A DNA stretch of 64,000 nucleotides from B69-G16 sp964501905 (GTDB lineage: Archaea > Thermoproteota > Thermoprotei > Thermofilales > B69-G16), in contig CAZCTW010000002.1 of the NCBI GenBank assembly GCA_964501905.1, positions 1 to 64,000 on the forward strand, written 5' to 3'. This document shows, piece after piece, positions 7,600-17,370 of this stretch (position 1 is its first letter; each line of letters begins with the position of its first letter). The position numbers were made by a program, and so were the translations under genes. The notes under the pieces were generated by a model. It saw only the letters and a program-made list of their open reading frames with translations. It searched no databases and had not been told where the DNA came from.

Positions 7600-10284
7600 A
7601 TGAGTTCGGAGATTAAATGGCATGCCCTTGAGGTAGAGGAGATCATTAAAATTCTGAAAAGCAGCCCTTTGGGTCTGAGCAGGGAAGAAGCCAGGAGAAG
7701 ACTTGAAAATTACGGCCCTAATGAGTTAAGAAAGGAGAAAGGAAGATCTAGAATTCAAATATTCATCGAGCAATTCAAAAACATCCTCGTCGCTATACTG
7801 ATACTAGCCGCGGTGCTGTCTATAGTTATAGGAGAAGTTCTAGACTCTGTGGTCATATTAGCCATAGTTATAGCGAGCGCGGCTCTCGGCTTTATACAAG
7901 AATATAGGGCTGAAAAAGCGCTCGAAGCATTGAGAAAACTTACAGCGCCTATGGCTACCGTGATGAGGGAGGGAGATGAGGAGGAAATACCTGCTAGGGA
8001 AGTAGTCCCAGGCGATATCTTAGTCCTAAATGCGGGCGACAAAATCCCAGCTGATGCCAGAATTATAGAATCGCACAATCTGAAAGTGGATGAAGCCCCG
8101 CTAACCGGGGAGTCGGTAACCGTTACCAAGATAGTGGACCCACTCCCGGAAGATACCCCCTTGAGCGATCGCAAAAATATGGTCTACGCGGGGACTATAG
8201 TAACTTACGGTAGGGGAAAAGCCATAGTCGTAGCTACAGGGATGAACACTGAACTAGGGAAGATAGCCGCCACCGTACAGGAGACGGAGAAGGAAGAAAC
8301 CCCCCTAGAGAAGAGAATGGCCGAAATCGGGAGGATACTCGCCATACTCTGCTTATCCGTCGCCGGCTTCGTAGCGGCTGTGGGCTTCTTTATCTGGCGC
8401 TATAGTCTGCTAGAGATGACTATGTGGGCCGTCAGCCTAGCCGTGGCCGCTGTGCCGGAGGCTTTGCCTGCTGTAGTCACGGGGGCTTTAGCCGTAGGTA
8501 TGTACCGTATGGCCAAAAGAAACGCTATCGTGAAGCGGCTACCAGCCGTAGAGACCCTGGGCAGTACAACTATTATATGTTCCGACAAAACTGGAACCAT
8601 GACTAAGGGCGAAATGACTGTACGCAAGATCTACGTTAATGGCAAGCTTATAGACGTTACCGGCTCCGGTTACGAGCCTAAGGGCGAGTTCATCTTAGAT
8701 GGAGAAACTTTAGATGGCATCAATGAGGAGCTTAAACTACTTCTCCTAGCCTCTGCCCTTTGTAACGACGCAAGGCTCATAAAAAAGGAGGATAGGTGGA
8801 CTATTAGGGGGGACCCTACCGAGGGGGCTTTGATAGTCGTCGCTGCTAAAGCCGGTATTAGTGATAACGAGCTTGGAAGGTATCCTCGAATAAACGAAGT
8901 GCCATTTTCCTCCGAGAGGAAACGAATGACTACTGTTCACGATACGCCAGATTTAAAGACTTTGGCGTTTATGAAAGGAGCCCCCGAGGTTGTTTTAAAC
9001 CTATGTGATAAGATAAGAGCTAACAGCGAGATTAGAGCTTTAACAGATAGCGAACGCAAGAAAATACTGTCTATAAATGACAAATTAGCGGCTAACGGCT
9101 TAAGAAATCTAGCGATCGCCTATAAGGAGGTCAGTAGGGGGGAAGTCGGCGAATTCATAGATGAAGAATTTGAGAAAGGTTTTATCTTCCTAGGCTTAGT
9201 TGGTATGATAGATCCTCCACGCCCAGAAGTAAAAGATGCTATAAACTTGTGCAAACAAGCCGGAATAAAAACCGTTATGATAACTGGGGACCATAAATTG
9301 ACCGCCGTTACCATCGCTAAAGAGTTAGGAATGTTTGAAAAGGGAGGTCTAGTACTTACCGGCGCCGACCTAGATAAAATGAGCGATGAAGAGCTAGAGG
9401 AGATAGTTGAGAACGTCGTAGTCTATGCCAGGGTTTCTCCAGAACATAAAATGAAAATAGTTAGAGCCTTGAAGAAGAAAGGGCACATAGTGGCTATGAC
9501 CGGTGATGGAGTTAACGACGCGCCGGCGTTAAAGTCCGCAGATATAGGAGTGGCGATGGGGATTACAGGGACTGAAGTAGCTAAAGAAGCTGCTGACATG
9601 ATCTTAGCAGACGATAACTTCGCTACTATCGTAGCTGCGGTGGAACAGGGTAGAGAGATTTACGAGAACATTAAAAAGTACCTAGTGTACCTGTTAAGGT
9701 GTAATATCGCGGAGATACTCATACCTCTCTTCGCCTCCCTCATAGCCCTACCGCTGCCATTTACAGCTATTCAATATCTATGGATTAACTTGACCACAGA
9801 CGGGCTACCGGCTCTGGCCTTAGGAATAGACCCAGCGGATCCCGATATAATGAAAAGGCCTCCTCGAGACCCTCGGGAAAGCGTTTTCACGAAGAGAGAT
9901 ACACTGCTCTTCCTTGTTTTAACTCCTCTTCTAATGACCGCGATGTTGCTCGGCAGTTTCTACTTAAGCCTGCACGTTTTAGGAGAAGATTTAATCTTAG
10001 CTAGGACACAGATATTTACCTCGATGATCTTAATGGAATTATTGATGGCTTTGTCCTGTAGATCTCTTAAGTATCCAGTATGGAAGGTAGGGATGTTTAA
10101 GAACAAATACTTAATACTGGCAATTCTTGCCTCCGTGTTAATGCAGTTACTCATACTATACGTCCCCTTTCTACACCTCGCCTTCGACGTTACTTACCCA
10201 TCTCTAACAGATTGGGCTATTGCCGCCGCGCTATCCATCGTGCTCTTCCTTCTCGTGGAATTCCTAAAAATTATCGCGAAATAG
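7600..10284 (+). CDS. P-type cation-transporting ATPase (P2A/P2-like, PMA1/PacL group)
   Basis: An ATP-driven cation pump of 894 residues in the cytoplasmic membrane. Domains in order: N-terminal cation-ATPase domain (WHALEVEEIIKIL), TM1-2, actuator domain with LTGES, TM3-4 with AVAAVPEALPAVVT (the family P-E-G-L-P varied to PEALP), phosphorylation motif SDKTGT with Asp329, nucleotide-binding domain with KGAPE, hinge TGDGVNDAPAL (about 634-644), then six C-terminal helices with NLTTDGLPALALG. The TM6-region motif N-x-T-T-D-G suits Ca2+ or other P2 pumps. The transported ion cannot be fixed by eye; Ca2+ or Na+ are plausible. Single gene with its own GTGAGG ribosome-binding site. Confidence 0.92.
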   Translation: MSSEIKWHALEVEEIIKILKSSPLGLSREEARRRLENYGPNELRKEKGRSRIQIFIEQFKNILVAILILAAVLSIVIGEVLDSVVILAIVIASAALGFIQEYRAEKALEALRKLTAPMATVMREGDEEEIPAREVVPGDILVLNAGDKIPADARIIESHNLKVDEAPLTGESVTVTKIVDPLPEDTPLSDRKNMVYAGTIVTYGRGKAIVVATGMNTELGKIAATVQETEKEETPLEKRMAEIGRILAILCLSVAGFVAAVGFFIWRYSLLEMTMWAVSLAVAAVPEALPAVVTGALAVGMYRMAKRNAIVKRLPAVETLGSTTIICSDKTGTMTKGEMTVRKIYVNGKLIDVTGSGYEPKGEFILDGETLDGINEELKLLLLASALCNDARLIKKEDRWTIRGDPTEGALIVVAAKAGISDNELGRYPRINEVPFSSERKRMTTVHDTPDLKTLAFMKGAPEVVLNLCDKIRANSEIRALTDSERKKILSINDKLAANGLRNLAIAYKEVSRGEVGEFIDEEFEKGFIFLGLVGMIDPPRPEVKDAINLCKQAGIKTVMITGDHKLTAVTIAKELGMFEKGGLVLTGADLDKMSDEELEEIVENVVVYARVSPEHKMKIVRALKKKGHIVAMTGDGVNDAPALKSADIGVAMGITGTEVAKEAADMILADDNFATIVAAVEQGREIYENIKKYLVYLLRCNIAEILIPLFASLIALPLPFTAIQYLWINLTTDGLPALALGIDPADPDIMKRPPRDPRESVFTKRDTLLFLVLTPLLMTAMLLGSFYLSLHVLGEDLILARTQIFTSMILMELLMALSCRSLKYPVWKVGMFKNKYLILAILASVLMQLLILYVPFLHLAFDVTYPSLTDWAIAAALSIVLFLLVEFLKIIAK

Positions 10285-10398
10285 CTTTCCATTTCTTCAT
10301 TCCGCAAACTTATTATTCCGCGCTAACAAGATCTTATAGGCGAGAATTGATAACCGCTACTTTTCTGATAGTCTTAGTTTTTAGGATAGAAGTGCTCG

Positions 10399-11442
10399 TT
10401 AAGTAGGTTTGTAAAGTTCAGCAGTCAAGTCTAGAGTCGCTTCAGATATATCGACGCTATAATCAACTATCCTTCTCAAACTGTCGATGATTAACCTCAG
10501 CGGAAAGTACGCTTTGGCGCTCATTTCGAAGTTCATCATATGGTCGACAATTACCTTCTCGTAGCCTATTAAACTTTCAGTAGCTGTATCCATTATATTA
10601 TGGGCTTCGCCTCTATTTCTTGTTAAGAAAGCATTTACGGAGTCTTGAAAAATTTTGTTGATAGAGCTACCGTACTCGTATACAGTTCTACACAGATCTT
10701 CCTTAAGAATTACATCCATTTGGGATAGCTCTAGGAGATTCATTGCAATGCGTTGAGCGTGATCCGCTACCCGCTCAATACTCTTCGCTACGATGCCGTA
10801 CTGGAGCGTCTCTTCCACGCCCTTCAAGCCTATTTCCTCTAATCTTAGATAGCCCTTTATCGTCGCATTTAACTGTCTCAAAATGTAGAGATAGAGCTTG
10901 TCAGCTATATCGTCTCTATCTATAATATCTCGTATCACTTCTCTGTCCAGTTTCCTCAATTCCCGAAGGGAATCTGAGAGCATACCTGAGGCCACATACA
11001 TCATACGCTGGATTATTGTGTTCACGGTTAACTCCTCTACGTTTACTAAAACCTGTAGAATCATTTTATTGCTGGATTCCTCTAGAACTTCAACACCTAT
11101 AAGCTTCCTCGATATAGCGGATTTCAAGTATTTTCTCTGTTTATAATCACCATCGCGGAAATTTAACACTATAACTTTATAGCCGGCTAGGTAGCGGGAC
11201 ATAAGCTCTCTAACTAAGGCTCCTTTAGACATATCCTTTCCAACTTCAATTATAGTTTCTCTCCGCTTCAAAGAGATTACATTTTTAGGCATCACACGTA
11301 GGGAATTATCGGATTCGACATGGAGATAAACAAAATCTCCGGGATTTATACCCGCTTTTCTAGTCCATTCCTTCGGTAGCGATATTATTAGCGTGGAACC
11401 GCCCATTAACTGTACTTTCCTAATTAACTCTTTATTCCTCAT
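10399..11442 (-). CDS. AbrB-PhoU fusion regulator
   Basis: A SpoVT/AbrB DNA-binding domain (about residues 5-52; GGSTLIISLPKEWTRKAGI then NPGDFVYLHV) is followed by two PhoU-type helical repeats (roughly 120-340), with the conserved SIERVADHAQRIA and YEKVIVDHMMNFE segments. This architecture is common in archaea, where such proteins are annotated as phosphate-uptake regulators. No pst transporter is nearby, so the target is unclear. A TATA-like element reading TAAATTTATAGA on this strand lies about 30-40 bases upstream of the ATG. Confidence 0.87.
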   Translation of the reverse strand: MRNKELIRKVQLMGGSTLIISLPKEWTRKAGINPGDFVYLHVESDNSLRVMPKNVISLKRRETIIEVGKDMSKGALVRELMSRYLAGYKVIVLNFRDGDYKQRKYLKSAISRKLIGVEVLEESSNKMILQVLVNVEELTVNTIIQRMMYVASGMLSDSLRELRKLDREVIRDIIDRDDIADKLYLYILRQLNATIKGYLRLEEIGLKGVEETLQYGIVAKSIERVADHAQRIAMNLLELSQMDVILKEDLCRTVYEYGSSINKIFQDSVNAFLTRNRGEAHNIMDTATESLIGYEKVIVDHMMNFEMSAKAYFPLRLIIDSLRRIVDYSVDISEATLDLTAELYKPT

Positions 11443-11557
11443 GTTCTCAACATATCTACTGATTAATGTCTATAAATTTATTTTGAAATATATAAAACAT
11501 GTTTACAACTATTCTTAATTATCACGTAGGAAGTTTGTATTTAGAATTATAAAAAAT

Positions 11558-12076
11558 TTATAAAAAGGAGGGGGCCGAAGAATAAGCTACATCTTCGGGG
11601 TATAGTATCTTAATTAAAACTTTTCTTCCATCTTTATAAATTAGTATTGGATTGCCCCTTGAGTCTATTGTTATATCGGGTATTCCGACTCCAGGAGGGT
11701 TAAATACCTTATCTACATCTTCTTTCAGCTCGGGCTTTATATTCTCTAGATATTCCTCCCCCTTTCTGGTGATTTTATAAGCCGTTATATATCTATACTT
11801 ACTGGTGGCGAGGCGTAACTTATTGATAAACCCTTCTTTACGTAATCTGAATATGTCAGCCTCCGCTTCCATGCTTATATTAGCTATCCTAAGCACGCCG
11901 TACCACATAACAGTAACTGGGGTATAGTCATAATCTTTGAATACCTTCTCGACTATACCTTGGTATACGAGAGCCCAAAGAGCATAGTTTTTAATCCATT
12001 TCTCGAGCTCGCCTTCACTCCGAGTGTATAAACCTATTAAGTAAAGAAGTTTTTGGCAATCCTGAGTTAAGCTCAT
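11558..12076 (-). CDS. Winged-helix-like hypothetical protein
   Basis: The 172-residue soluble protein has a central segment (ADIFRLRKEGFINKLRLATS then KYRYITAYKITRKGEEYLE) that reads like the recognition helix and wing of a winged-helix domain, with the typical 'Y-x-I-T-x-K-G-x-x-Y-L' ending. It is translationally coupled to the upstream membrane protein: the start overlaps that gene's stop by 4 bases. Function unknown; DNA binding or a protein-interaction wing are both possible. Confidence 0.7.
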   Translation of the reverse strand: MSLTQDCQKLLYLIGLYTRSEGELEKWIKNYALWALVYQGIVEKVFKDYDYTPVTVMWYGVLRIANISMEAEADIFRLRKEGFINKLRLATSKYRYITAYKITRKGEEYLENIKPELKEDVDKVFNPPGVGIPDITIDSRGNPILIYKDGRKVLIKILYPEDVAYSSAPSFL

Positions 12077-13392
12077 TTTCTCCCCCCTCCAGAAACTTGT
12101 AGCAATAAGCCTAAAGCTATTGGAAGCACCGTGGCTATAGAGGAAACTATTGTGGATTCTACGGGCTCCATAAACCAGGGAGCTATGGCGACGGCTAGTT
12201 GCCCTAGCCCAAAAGATCCGAATATTATGGAAAGCCAGAAAGTTAACGTGTTTAGCCTATCTAAAGCCTCCTCTATGTGGGTATTTATTACCATCAGCAA
12301 TCCATCTATCTCCCTCTCTATGGATTCGAATAAGCTCCCTATAGTTTTACACCTATTTCTAATTGCACGGAAAATCTTGCTAAAGCCTAGACTATTCAGC
12401 TCTATACTCTCTATGGTTTTGCTCTCAGCCTCTATTCTATCCAGCGAGTAAGTTATGGTTCCCATTATGCTCTTTAACAATGTGAAATCTGAAAGTATGC
12501 TCACTAACTGTACGCGTACCTTTTTCAACTCCTTTACATCGCCCCTTAAGACTACTTTCCTTGCATCTCCCAACTTTTCCCAAACCATCCATAAATAAAC
12601 TAGCAGGTCTTCGAGAAACATCTCCAATGCCTTCACCGACGCATAGAGAGAAAGTAATTTCGAATCCTCTGTCTTTCCCAGTATAAGCATACCGTAGCTT
12701 CCGTTAATCAAACATAAGCCGTTTTCTCTAGCATACGATGTTATAGGTCCTACTATCTGCTTAACTTCATTAATAAATGGTTCTTTCAACAGGGTATTCA
12801 GTATCTCCTCTTTGTCTATTTCTCTTCCTGAAATTAGGGCTTTTTCGGATATTACGACTGTATATTTCCTCCTCTCGAAGCCCTCCTCTTTGTAGCCAGG
12901 GTATATAATGTTTAAGACCCTCCTCTGATATAGGCTTAAAATACTGCTCATAAGTCTAGAAGTATCTTCTATCACGTCGAAGATTATCCTAGCCAGCTTA
13001 TCTAAACTTACGTTAGGCTCCTCGTCTACGTGTTGTATTTGTAAGCCGTAAATAACACTTCCATAATCTCTTATCTCAATACCGATTCTCTCGACCTGCT
13101 CTGCAACCTCTGGGTAACCAATAAAAGCTTCGAGTTTGAGTACTCGGTTAAACTCGTAATCTACGACTGAGACCGTGCTAGCTACGGGCGGTTTAACGAA
13201 AACAGGCTTTTCTGGGAAACTATCCACTTCATCCGTTAATAGTATTCCCTTTTCCCTATTTTTAGCCTCGAGCTCCTCAGCTATCTCCTCGAATATATTG
13301 GGGTCAAAAGGTATCCACTCGAATATGTAAAAACGCGGCTTGTAAAGCCACACGAGTTGCTGAAGTTCATCCCTTAAACTCAAATTACTCAC
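12073..13392 (-). CDS. CorA-shaped membrane protein, unknown function
   Basis: A 439-residue protein with a mixed alpha/beta N-terminal domain (about 1-230), a long helical region (about 235-370; SKTIESIEL then SLFESIEREIDGLL), and exactly two hydrophobic helices at the C terminus (LTFWLSIIFGSFGLGQLAVA and STIVSSIATVLPIALGLLLQ). This outline matches CorA/ZntB and Rmd1/DUF155-type proteins. The CorA G-M-N pore motif is absent, so magnesium transport should not be assumed. It forms a two-gene operon with the winged-helix-like gene (4-base overlap). Confidence 0.72.
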   Translation of the reverse strand: MSNLSLRDELQQLVWLYKPRFYIFEWIPFDPNIFEEIAEELEAKNREKGILLTDEVDSFPEKPVFVKPPVASTVSVVDYEFNRVLKLEAFIGYPEVAEQVERIGIEIRDYGSVIYGLQIQHVDEEPNVSLDKLARIIFDVIEDTSRLMSSILSLYQRRVLNIIYPGYKEEGFERRKYTVVISEKALISGREIDKEEILNTLLKEPFINEVKQIVGPITSYARENGLCLINGSYGMLILGKTEDSKLLSLYASVKALEMFLEDLLVYLWMVWEKLGDARKVVLRGDVKELKKVRVQLVSILSDFTLLKSIMGTITYSLDRIEAESKTIESIELNSLGFSKIFRAIRNRCKTIGSLFESIEREIDGLLMVINTHIEEALDRLNTLTFWLSIIFGSFGLGQLAVAIAPWFMEPVESTIVSSIATVLPIALGLLLQVSGGGRK

Positions 13393-13748
13393 CTAAACAT
13401 AAGAATATTTAGAAAATATATTTTAAATTTCTCACCGACAATTCTATTACATAAAAAGTACAAACTAGAGGTAGAATTAGAGAATGTGCAAAAATAAGAT
13501 CTGGGAAAGGTTACAAAACCGATTAAAGTTAAAGAAGAAAACGAAAACATCGAGTGCAATATGGAAATGAAACTGCTCCAGTAAAGACCCTAATAACCCG
13601 GTTTTCCTCGGCGGAGATTAAAACGTTTTTCGCACATAAAGCTAATGGCATAATTATTAGACCTAACTTGTAATAATGCGCAATGATTAGTGAAACATGA
13701 TTTTATTTTCAAGGGAAAAGTCCGCCTATAGAGGCGGGCAAATCGTAA
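13393..13748. other. Intergenic region with a terminator-like hairpin
   Basis: No credible gene in 356 bases. Next to the XPD stop there is a compact hairpin, CCGCCT (13722-13727) and AGGCGG (13732-13737) around a 4-base loop. On the minus strand it is followed by ACTTTTCCCTTGAAAATAAAA-like T/A-rich sequence, so it could end XPD transcripts. The left end holds the promoter of the divergent-side CorA-shaped gene (AT-rich, 13400-13430). Short open frames here lack any recognisable features. Confidence 0.45.
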
Positions 13749-15572
13749 TCACCAAGGCACTGATATATTTTTGATTTCTTCCACCTCGATTTCCATGCTC
13801 CAATCTTTAACGTACTCTGGTAGAAAATTTAGATACTTAACGTAGCGCTCATCCCCAAGTACAAATACCGCCTTATCATCCGGTGACCTTAAAGCTCGAC
13901 CCAAAGCTTGAGCCGCTCTCTTAAATGCCGGAATGATGTAGCTGTAGAGCCTGCCTTTTTCCTTTCCATAGAGCTTTCTGTAATAGTTTATATAGAGTCG
14001 AGTTTTAGTGGTGGGTTTCTCGAATGGTATCCCAACGAGGAATACTGCTTGAAGCTCTTCGCCCGGGAAATCCGCGCCTTCGGCGAATCTGCCGCCCATA
14101 GGGGCTAGGAGCGTAGCCTTCCTAGCTTCCTTAAAGGATTCTAAAATATGCCTCGCCTTTAATCCAGTCATCCTTTTCTCCTCTTCAAATAGGGAATATC
14201 CTAGTTTCTCAATTTCCTCTTTTAAACCTGCTTGGATAAGCTTTTTCTGAACTCTATAGCTTGCCGTAAAAACCGCTGTGTTTACGTTTACTATTTTTAA
14301 GAAATCCCGTATGGCTTTGACGTATCTACTGGCCATATCTCCGCTTAGCTCTTCTCCTCTAGTGCTAACGCCCTTTAAGATGTATATTTTAACGTTTTCT
14401 CGATTATATATGGGAGGGACTTTTATTGTGTAATAATCGCCTAACCCGATGACCTCTGCGAAAGCTTCGATAGGTTCTAAGGTTCCGGAGCAGAATATAC
14501 ATCGCCTAAATATACGCCATCGAGAAGCCAGTATTTCGGCCGAACGCATATCCCAAATGTTTAGGCGTAAATTATCCCTCTCCCTCTCCGCGATAAACGC
14601 TATACCCTCTAAACCTTCAAGCTCTAAAGCTTTATTCCAGAAACTCGCTAGATGATAAAGCGAAGACCTAGGCCTCTTACCCTCCTCCAGCATTTTTCTC
14701 CGGATAAATTCGCCAAGAGATTTTGCTCTCTCTAGTAAGCTATACTCTGACTCATTGATGAATTCCGAGGGCGTAAAAGCTATATCCTCATCCTCGGCTA
14801 GGGCTTTAAAGAGTTTATCCATTTTATCCCTTATCCCGGAGATGAAATCGGCTATTTTAGGCGCTCCCCACTCCTCCGCCTCCTTTATAGCTCTTTTTGC
14901 CGTTCCGAGCGTTATCTGATCCGAGTTTAGCTCTATGTTTTGAAGATTATGGGCTTCATCAACGACTAGTATAACCCGATTATACGGCACTAGCCTGCGT
15001 ATGCTCCATTCGAGCCTAGAGTCTACAACGTAGTTATAGCTTAGAGAAACCACATCGGCTATCTCCAAGAGCGCCCTCTGGGCGTAATAGGGGCAAATTC
15101 TCTCTTTCTCCGAAATTTCGTAAATATCAGAGTAAAGAAGAGGACTCTTCTCTATGAAAAGAGAAAAATCAAATCCTTCTAGGAAATTGGCATAGAATGG
15201 ACACTCTCTACGTTTCTGGTTACAGAGGTAGGAGACTTCAGAGTAGTCTAGCTCTCCATACTTTTTAGATAGTAGGCACATATCTTTCTTCCCCCTATAC
15301 GATAAAGCGGTAATCTCTAAGCCTGTTTTCTCGACTATCACCTTTAACTCTTCAATGGGTCTGTCGGTTTCATTGCCAGTTCTAACAGCCCATATAATCC
15401 TTAACCCCCTCTTGACAAGAGGCAGTAGAGCAGCAAGTATAACTGGCGTCTTACCGAAGCCTGTAGGCGCGTGCAGGCAGACCGAACCCACTCTAACATA
15501 TCTGGCCAGTTCCCTTAAGACCTCCATTTGAAAAGGCCTAGGCTTATAGGGGAAGTACCTAAATCTCGGCAT
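13749..15572 (-). CDS. xpd: XPD/Rad3-family Fe-S DNA helicase
   Basis: Archaeal XPD, a 5'-3' superfamily 2 helicase used in DNA repair. Walker A is APTGFGKT (residues 35-42), and the DEAH box VVDEAHN is at 204-209. Four Fe-S cluster cysteines (Cys99, Cys117, Cys124, Cys160) are in the correct order, with the conserved CPFYANF and CPYYAQ contexts. Helicase motif VI is QALGRALRSPDD near the C terminus (Q-x-x-G-R-x-x-R). Length 607 is close to other archaeal XPDs, and the arch domain fills the region between motifs II and III. A TATA-like CATAAAATA lies about 20 bases upstream of the ATG, suggesting a leaderless mRNA. Confidence 0.93.
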   Translation of the reverse strand: MPRFRYFPYKPRPFQMEVLRELARYVRVGSVCLHAPTGFGKTPVILAALLPLVKRGLRIIWAVRTGNETDRPIEELKVIVEKTGLEITALSYRGKKDMCLLSKKYGELDYSEVSYLCNQKRRECPFYANFLEGFDFSLFIEKSPLLYSDIYEISEKERICPYYAQRALLEIADVVSLSYNYVVDSRLEWSIRRLVPYNRVILVVDEAHNLQNIELNSDQITLGTAKRAIKEAEEWGAPKIADFISGIRDKMDKLFKALAEDEDIAFTPSEFINESEYSLLERAKSLGEFIRRKMLEEGKRPRSSLYHLASFWNKALELEGLEGIAFIAERERDNLRLNIWDMRSAEILASRWRIFRRCIFCSGTLEPIEAFAEVIGLGDYYTIKVPPIYNRENVKIYILKGVSTRGEELSGDMASRYVKAIRDFLKIVNVNTAVFTASYRVQKKLIQAGLKEEIEKLGYSLFEEEKRMTGLKARHILESFKEARKATLLAPMGGRFAEGADFPGEELQAVFLVGIPFEKPTTKTRLYINYYRKLYGKEKGRLYSYIIPAFKRAAQALGRALRSPDDKAVFVLGDERYVKYLNFLPEYVKDWSMEIEVEEIKNISVPW

Positions 15573-15642
15573 CCGGCAGGCAACCCTATTTTATGCAACT
15601 GGCGCCGCTATAAATCTATACACGTCTAAGCTGGTGTTTTCA

Positions 15643-15659
15643 TTAACAAAAAATGTTAA
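15643..15659. promoter_or_regulatory. Inverted-repeat operator candidate before the ECF transporter
   Basis: TTAACA (15643-15648), spacer AAAAA, TGTTAA (15654-15659): a perfect 6-bp inverted repeat about 70 bases upstream of the S-component start and just ahead of AT-rich, TATA-like sequence. The left arm with its flank (ATTAACAAAA) is identical to a stretch in the thiF-thiR-like promoter at 3711-3720. A role as an operator, perhaps for the ThiR-like protein, is inference. Confidence 0.4.
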
Positions 15660-15730
15660 ACGATGATTTAAAATAAATTATTAAGCGTAAATTTAATAAT
15701 AAAGTGTGTAAAATATCACATGGTGGAAAC

Positions 15731-16519
15731 TTGCCCGCCAAGAGAAAAATAACTTGGATGCACATAGTCTCATTCTCCTTCGCTACAGCGATCTCCTACG
15801 TGCTTGGAGTACTGTCCAGCTTGATAGCCCCCGTGCTGGGAGCGCCCGGAGTATCTGCTCTCTACGTAGCTGCTGCCGTTTACGTCCCCCTAGGCGTGTG
15901 GATGGGCATGTGGGGGGCTCTGGCCGGCTATTTCAGCTGTTTTCTATTAGGCCTATATCCAAGCGGCTACTCCGTAATACAATCTCTAGTGTGGGCTTTC
16001 GCCGATTTCATAGAGGCGCTTATACCGGCTATGGCCTTTCGATTGTTAAAGATAGATCCAGACTTCTCCGTTAAAAGGCCTAAGTACGCAAAGCTATTAC
16101 CGTTACTCGTCGTCTCAGGTACTGTCCTGATAATCTTAGGGATAACGGTTCAAGTTCTCTGGGGCGCTACCCTCGGAGAGCCCTTCGTGACCTTCTATGT
16201 GTACTCGGTTTATATAGGGACTGTATTAGCGGTTTTAGGAATACTCATGGGAATGCTAGTTGGAGATCCTAAAACCTGGGGGATTTACGCGGTCTCCGGC
16301 ATTATACTCGCGTCTGTATTCTCGGGCTTGTGGGGCGCCGGGACTTTGACTATCGTAAACTTCCCGCCGCCATTGCCCAGAGAAGCATTTATGCCGGTGT
16401 TCATCGGGTGGGTTACAGGCGATCTTATAGTGTTGTCCACGATCGGAACTGCGCTACTAGTAGCCTTAACCCCGGTCGTTAAGAGAACGGCTATATACGT
16501 CGAAGAATGGTTTGCGTGA
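15731..16519 (+). CDS. ECF transporter S component (substrate-binding membrane protein)
   Basis: About six transmembrane segments in some 260 residues: VSFSFATAISYVLGVLSSLI, VSALYVAAAVYVPLGVWMGM, the FADFIEALIPAMAF region, LPLLVVSGTVLIILGITV, VLAVLGILMGMLVG and a C-terminal segment. The pattern of a re-entrant-like 'GxWxGxxGAxxGxF' helix (MWGALAGYFS) suits vitamin-type S components. Directly downstream are genes for the T component and a double ATPase, completing an ECF module. TTG at 15731 is preferred because GGTGG sits 4 bases upstream. The substrate is not visible from sequence; a shared promoter motif with the ThiR-like operon hints at thiamine or a precursor. Confidence 0.75.
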   Translation: MPAKRKITWMHIVSFSFATAISYVLGVLSSLIAPVLGAPGVSALYVAAAVYVPLGVWMGMWGALAGYFSCFLLGLYPSGYSVIQSLVWAFADFIEALIPAMAFRLLKIDPDFSVKRPKYAKLLPLLVVSGTVLIILGITVQVLWGATLGEPFVTFYVYSVYIGTVLAVLGILMGMLVGDPKTWGIYAVSGIILASVFSGLWGAGTLTIVNFPPPLPREAFMPVFIGWVTGDLIVLSTIGTALLVALTPVVKRTAIYVEEWFA

Positions 16520-16529
16520 GTGAGCTTCA

Positions 16530-17369
16530 ATGTCTAGGACGTTTTTCAGAGATTTCATAGGTTTAGAAGTTAAGCAGACAAAGTATCAGCGACTTCACGT
16601 ATTCTCTAAAATTTTAATACCCGTTTCTCTTTCTTTTTCTATTCTCTTTATAAGAGATATCGTCTCGGCTTTTATTTTAATTTCGTTAAGCTTATTTTTA
16701 TGTAAAATAGCTGGTATTCCCTTAGGCTTTATCAAAAAATACTTGATAATTATAATTAGTTTAACGAGTTTTATAGCATTATCTTTTATGCTCTTCGCCA
16801 ATATACCCGGCAACGTGACCTTCTTCGAATACACTATAGTGAGGATAGAGGCCGAAAAGGGGGTAGCTGAGTGGAAAATAATCATTAGCGACGCGAGTAT
16901 AAATTACACAGTAATTTTCGTATCTAGGATTTTCGCTATGGTTCTATCGGCGGTCCTCCTCTTAGGCAGCGTAAGCGACCGCGAACTCGTGTGGGGGTTA
17001 CGCAGTATCGGCATGCCCTATGGCGTTTGCTTATCAGTTGCTCTATTCTTTAAGGGGTTACAACTCTTCGTCTCAGACTTCTACACTATTAGAGACGCTA
17101 TGATCGTGCGCGGCGTAGATCTGGATAAAATGCCGTTAACGGCTAAATTCAAGATCTATGTTAACGCTCTTATACCCTTGCTCACTCTCTTGATAACCAG
17201 AAGCTACGAAATTTCGCTAGCTCTCGAGGCCAGAGGAATCTCGCCCACCTCGAAGGTACCTATTCGCTATCACGTGCTCAAATTCAAACCCTATGATATG
17301 CTAGCGATAGTTTTGTCTCTGCTCTTTATAGCGTTTTTCTACACCTACCCTAGCCTGTTGAGGTGGTGA
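16530..17369 (+). CDS. ecfT: ECF transporter T component (EcfT)
   Basis: The scaffold membrane subunit that couples ECF ATPases to the S component. About five hydrophobic segments with two cytoplasmic coupling motifs: VRGVDLDKM (about residue 193) and LEARGISP (about residue 233), the A-R-G-type motifs typical of EcfT. Length 279 is normal. It starts 10 bases after the S-component stop and ends 1 base before the ATPase start, so the three genes form a tight operon. Confidence 0.88.
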   Translation: MSRTFFRDFIGLEVKQTKYQRLHVFSKILIPVSLSFSILFIRDIVSAFILISLSLFLCKIAGIPLGFIKKYLIIIISLTSFIALSFMLFANIPGNVTFFEYTIVRIEAEKGVAEWKIIISDASINYTVIFVSRIFAMVLSAVLLLGSVSDRELVWGLRSIGMPYGVCLSVALFFKGLQLFVSDFYTIRDAMIVRGVDLDKMPLTAKFKIYVNALIPLLTLLITRSYEISLALEARGISPTSKVPIRYHVLKFKPYDMLAIVLSLLFIAFFYTYPSLLRW

Positions 17370-17370
17370 C

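Noticed and set aside
12073..13392. CorA magnesium transporter
   Set aside because: Two C-terminal helices fit, but the G-M-N signature is missing.
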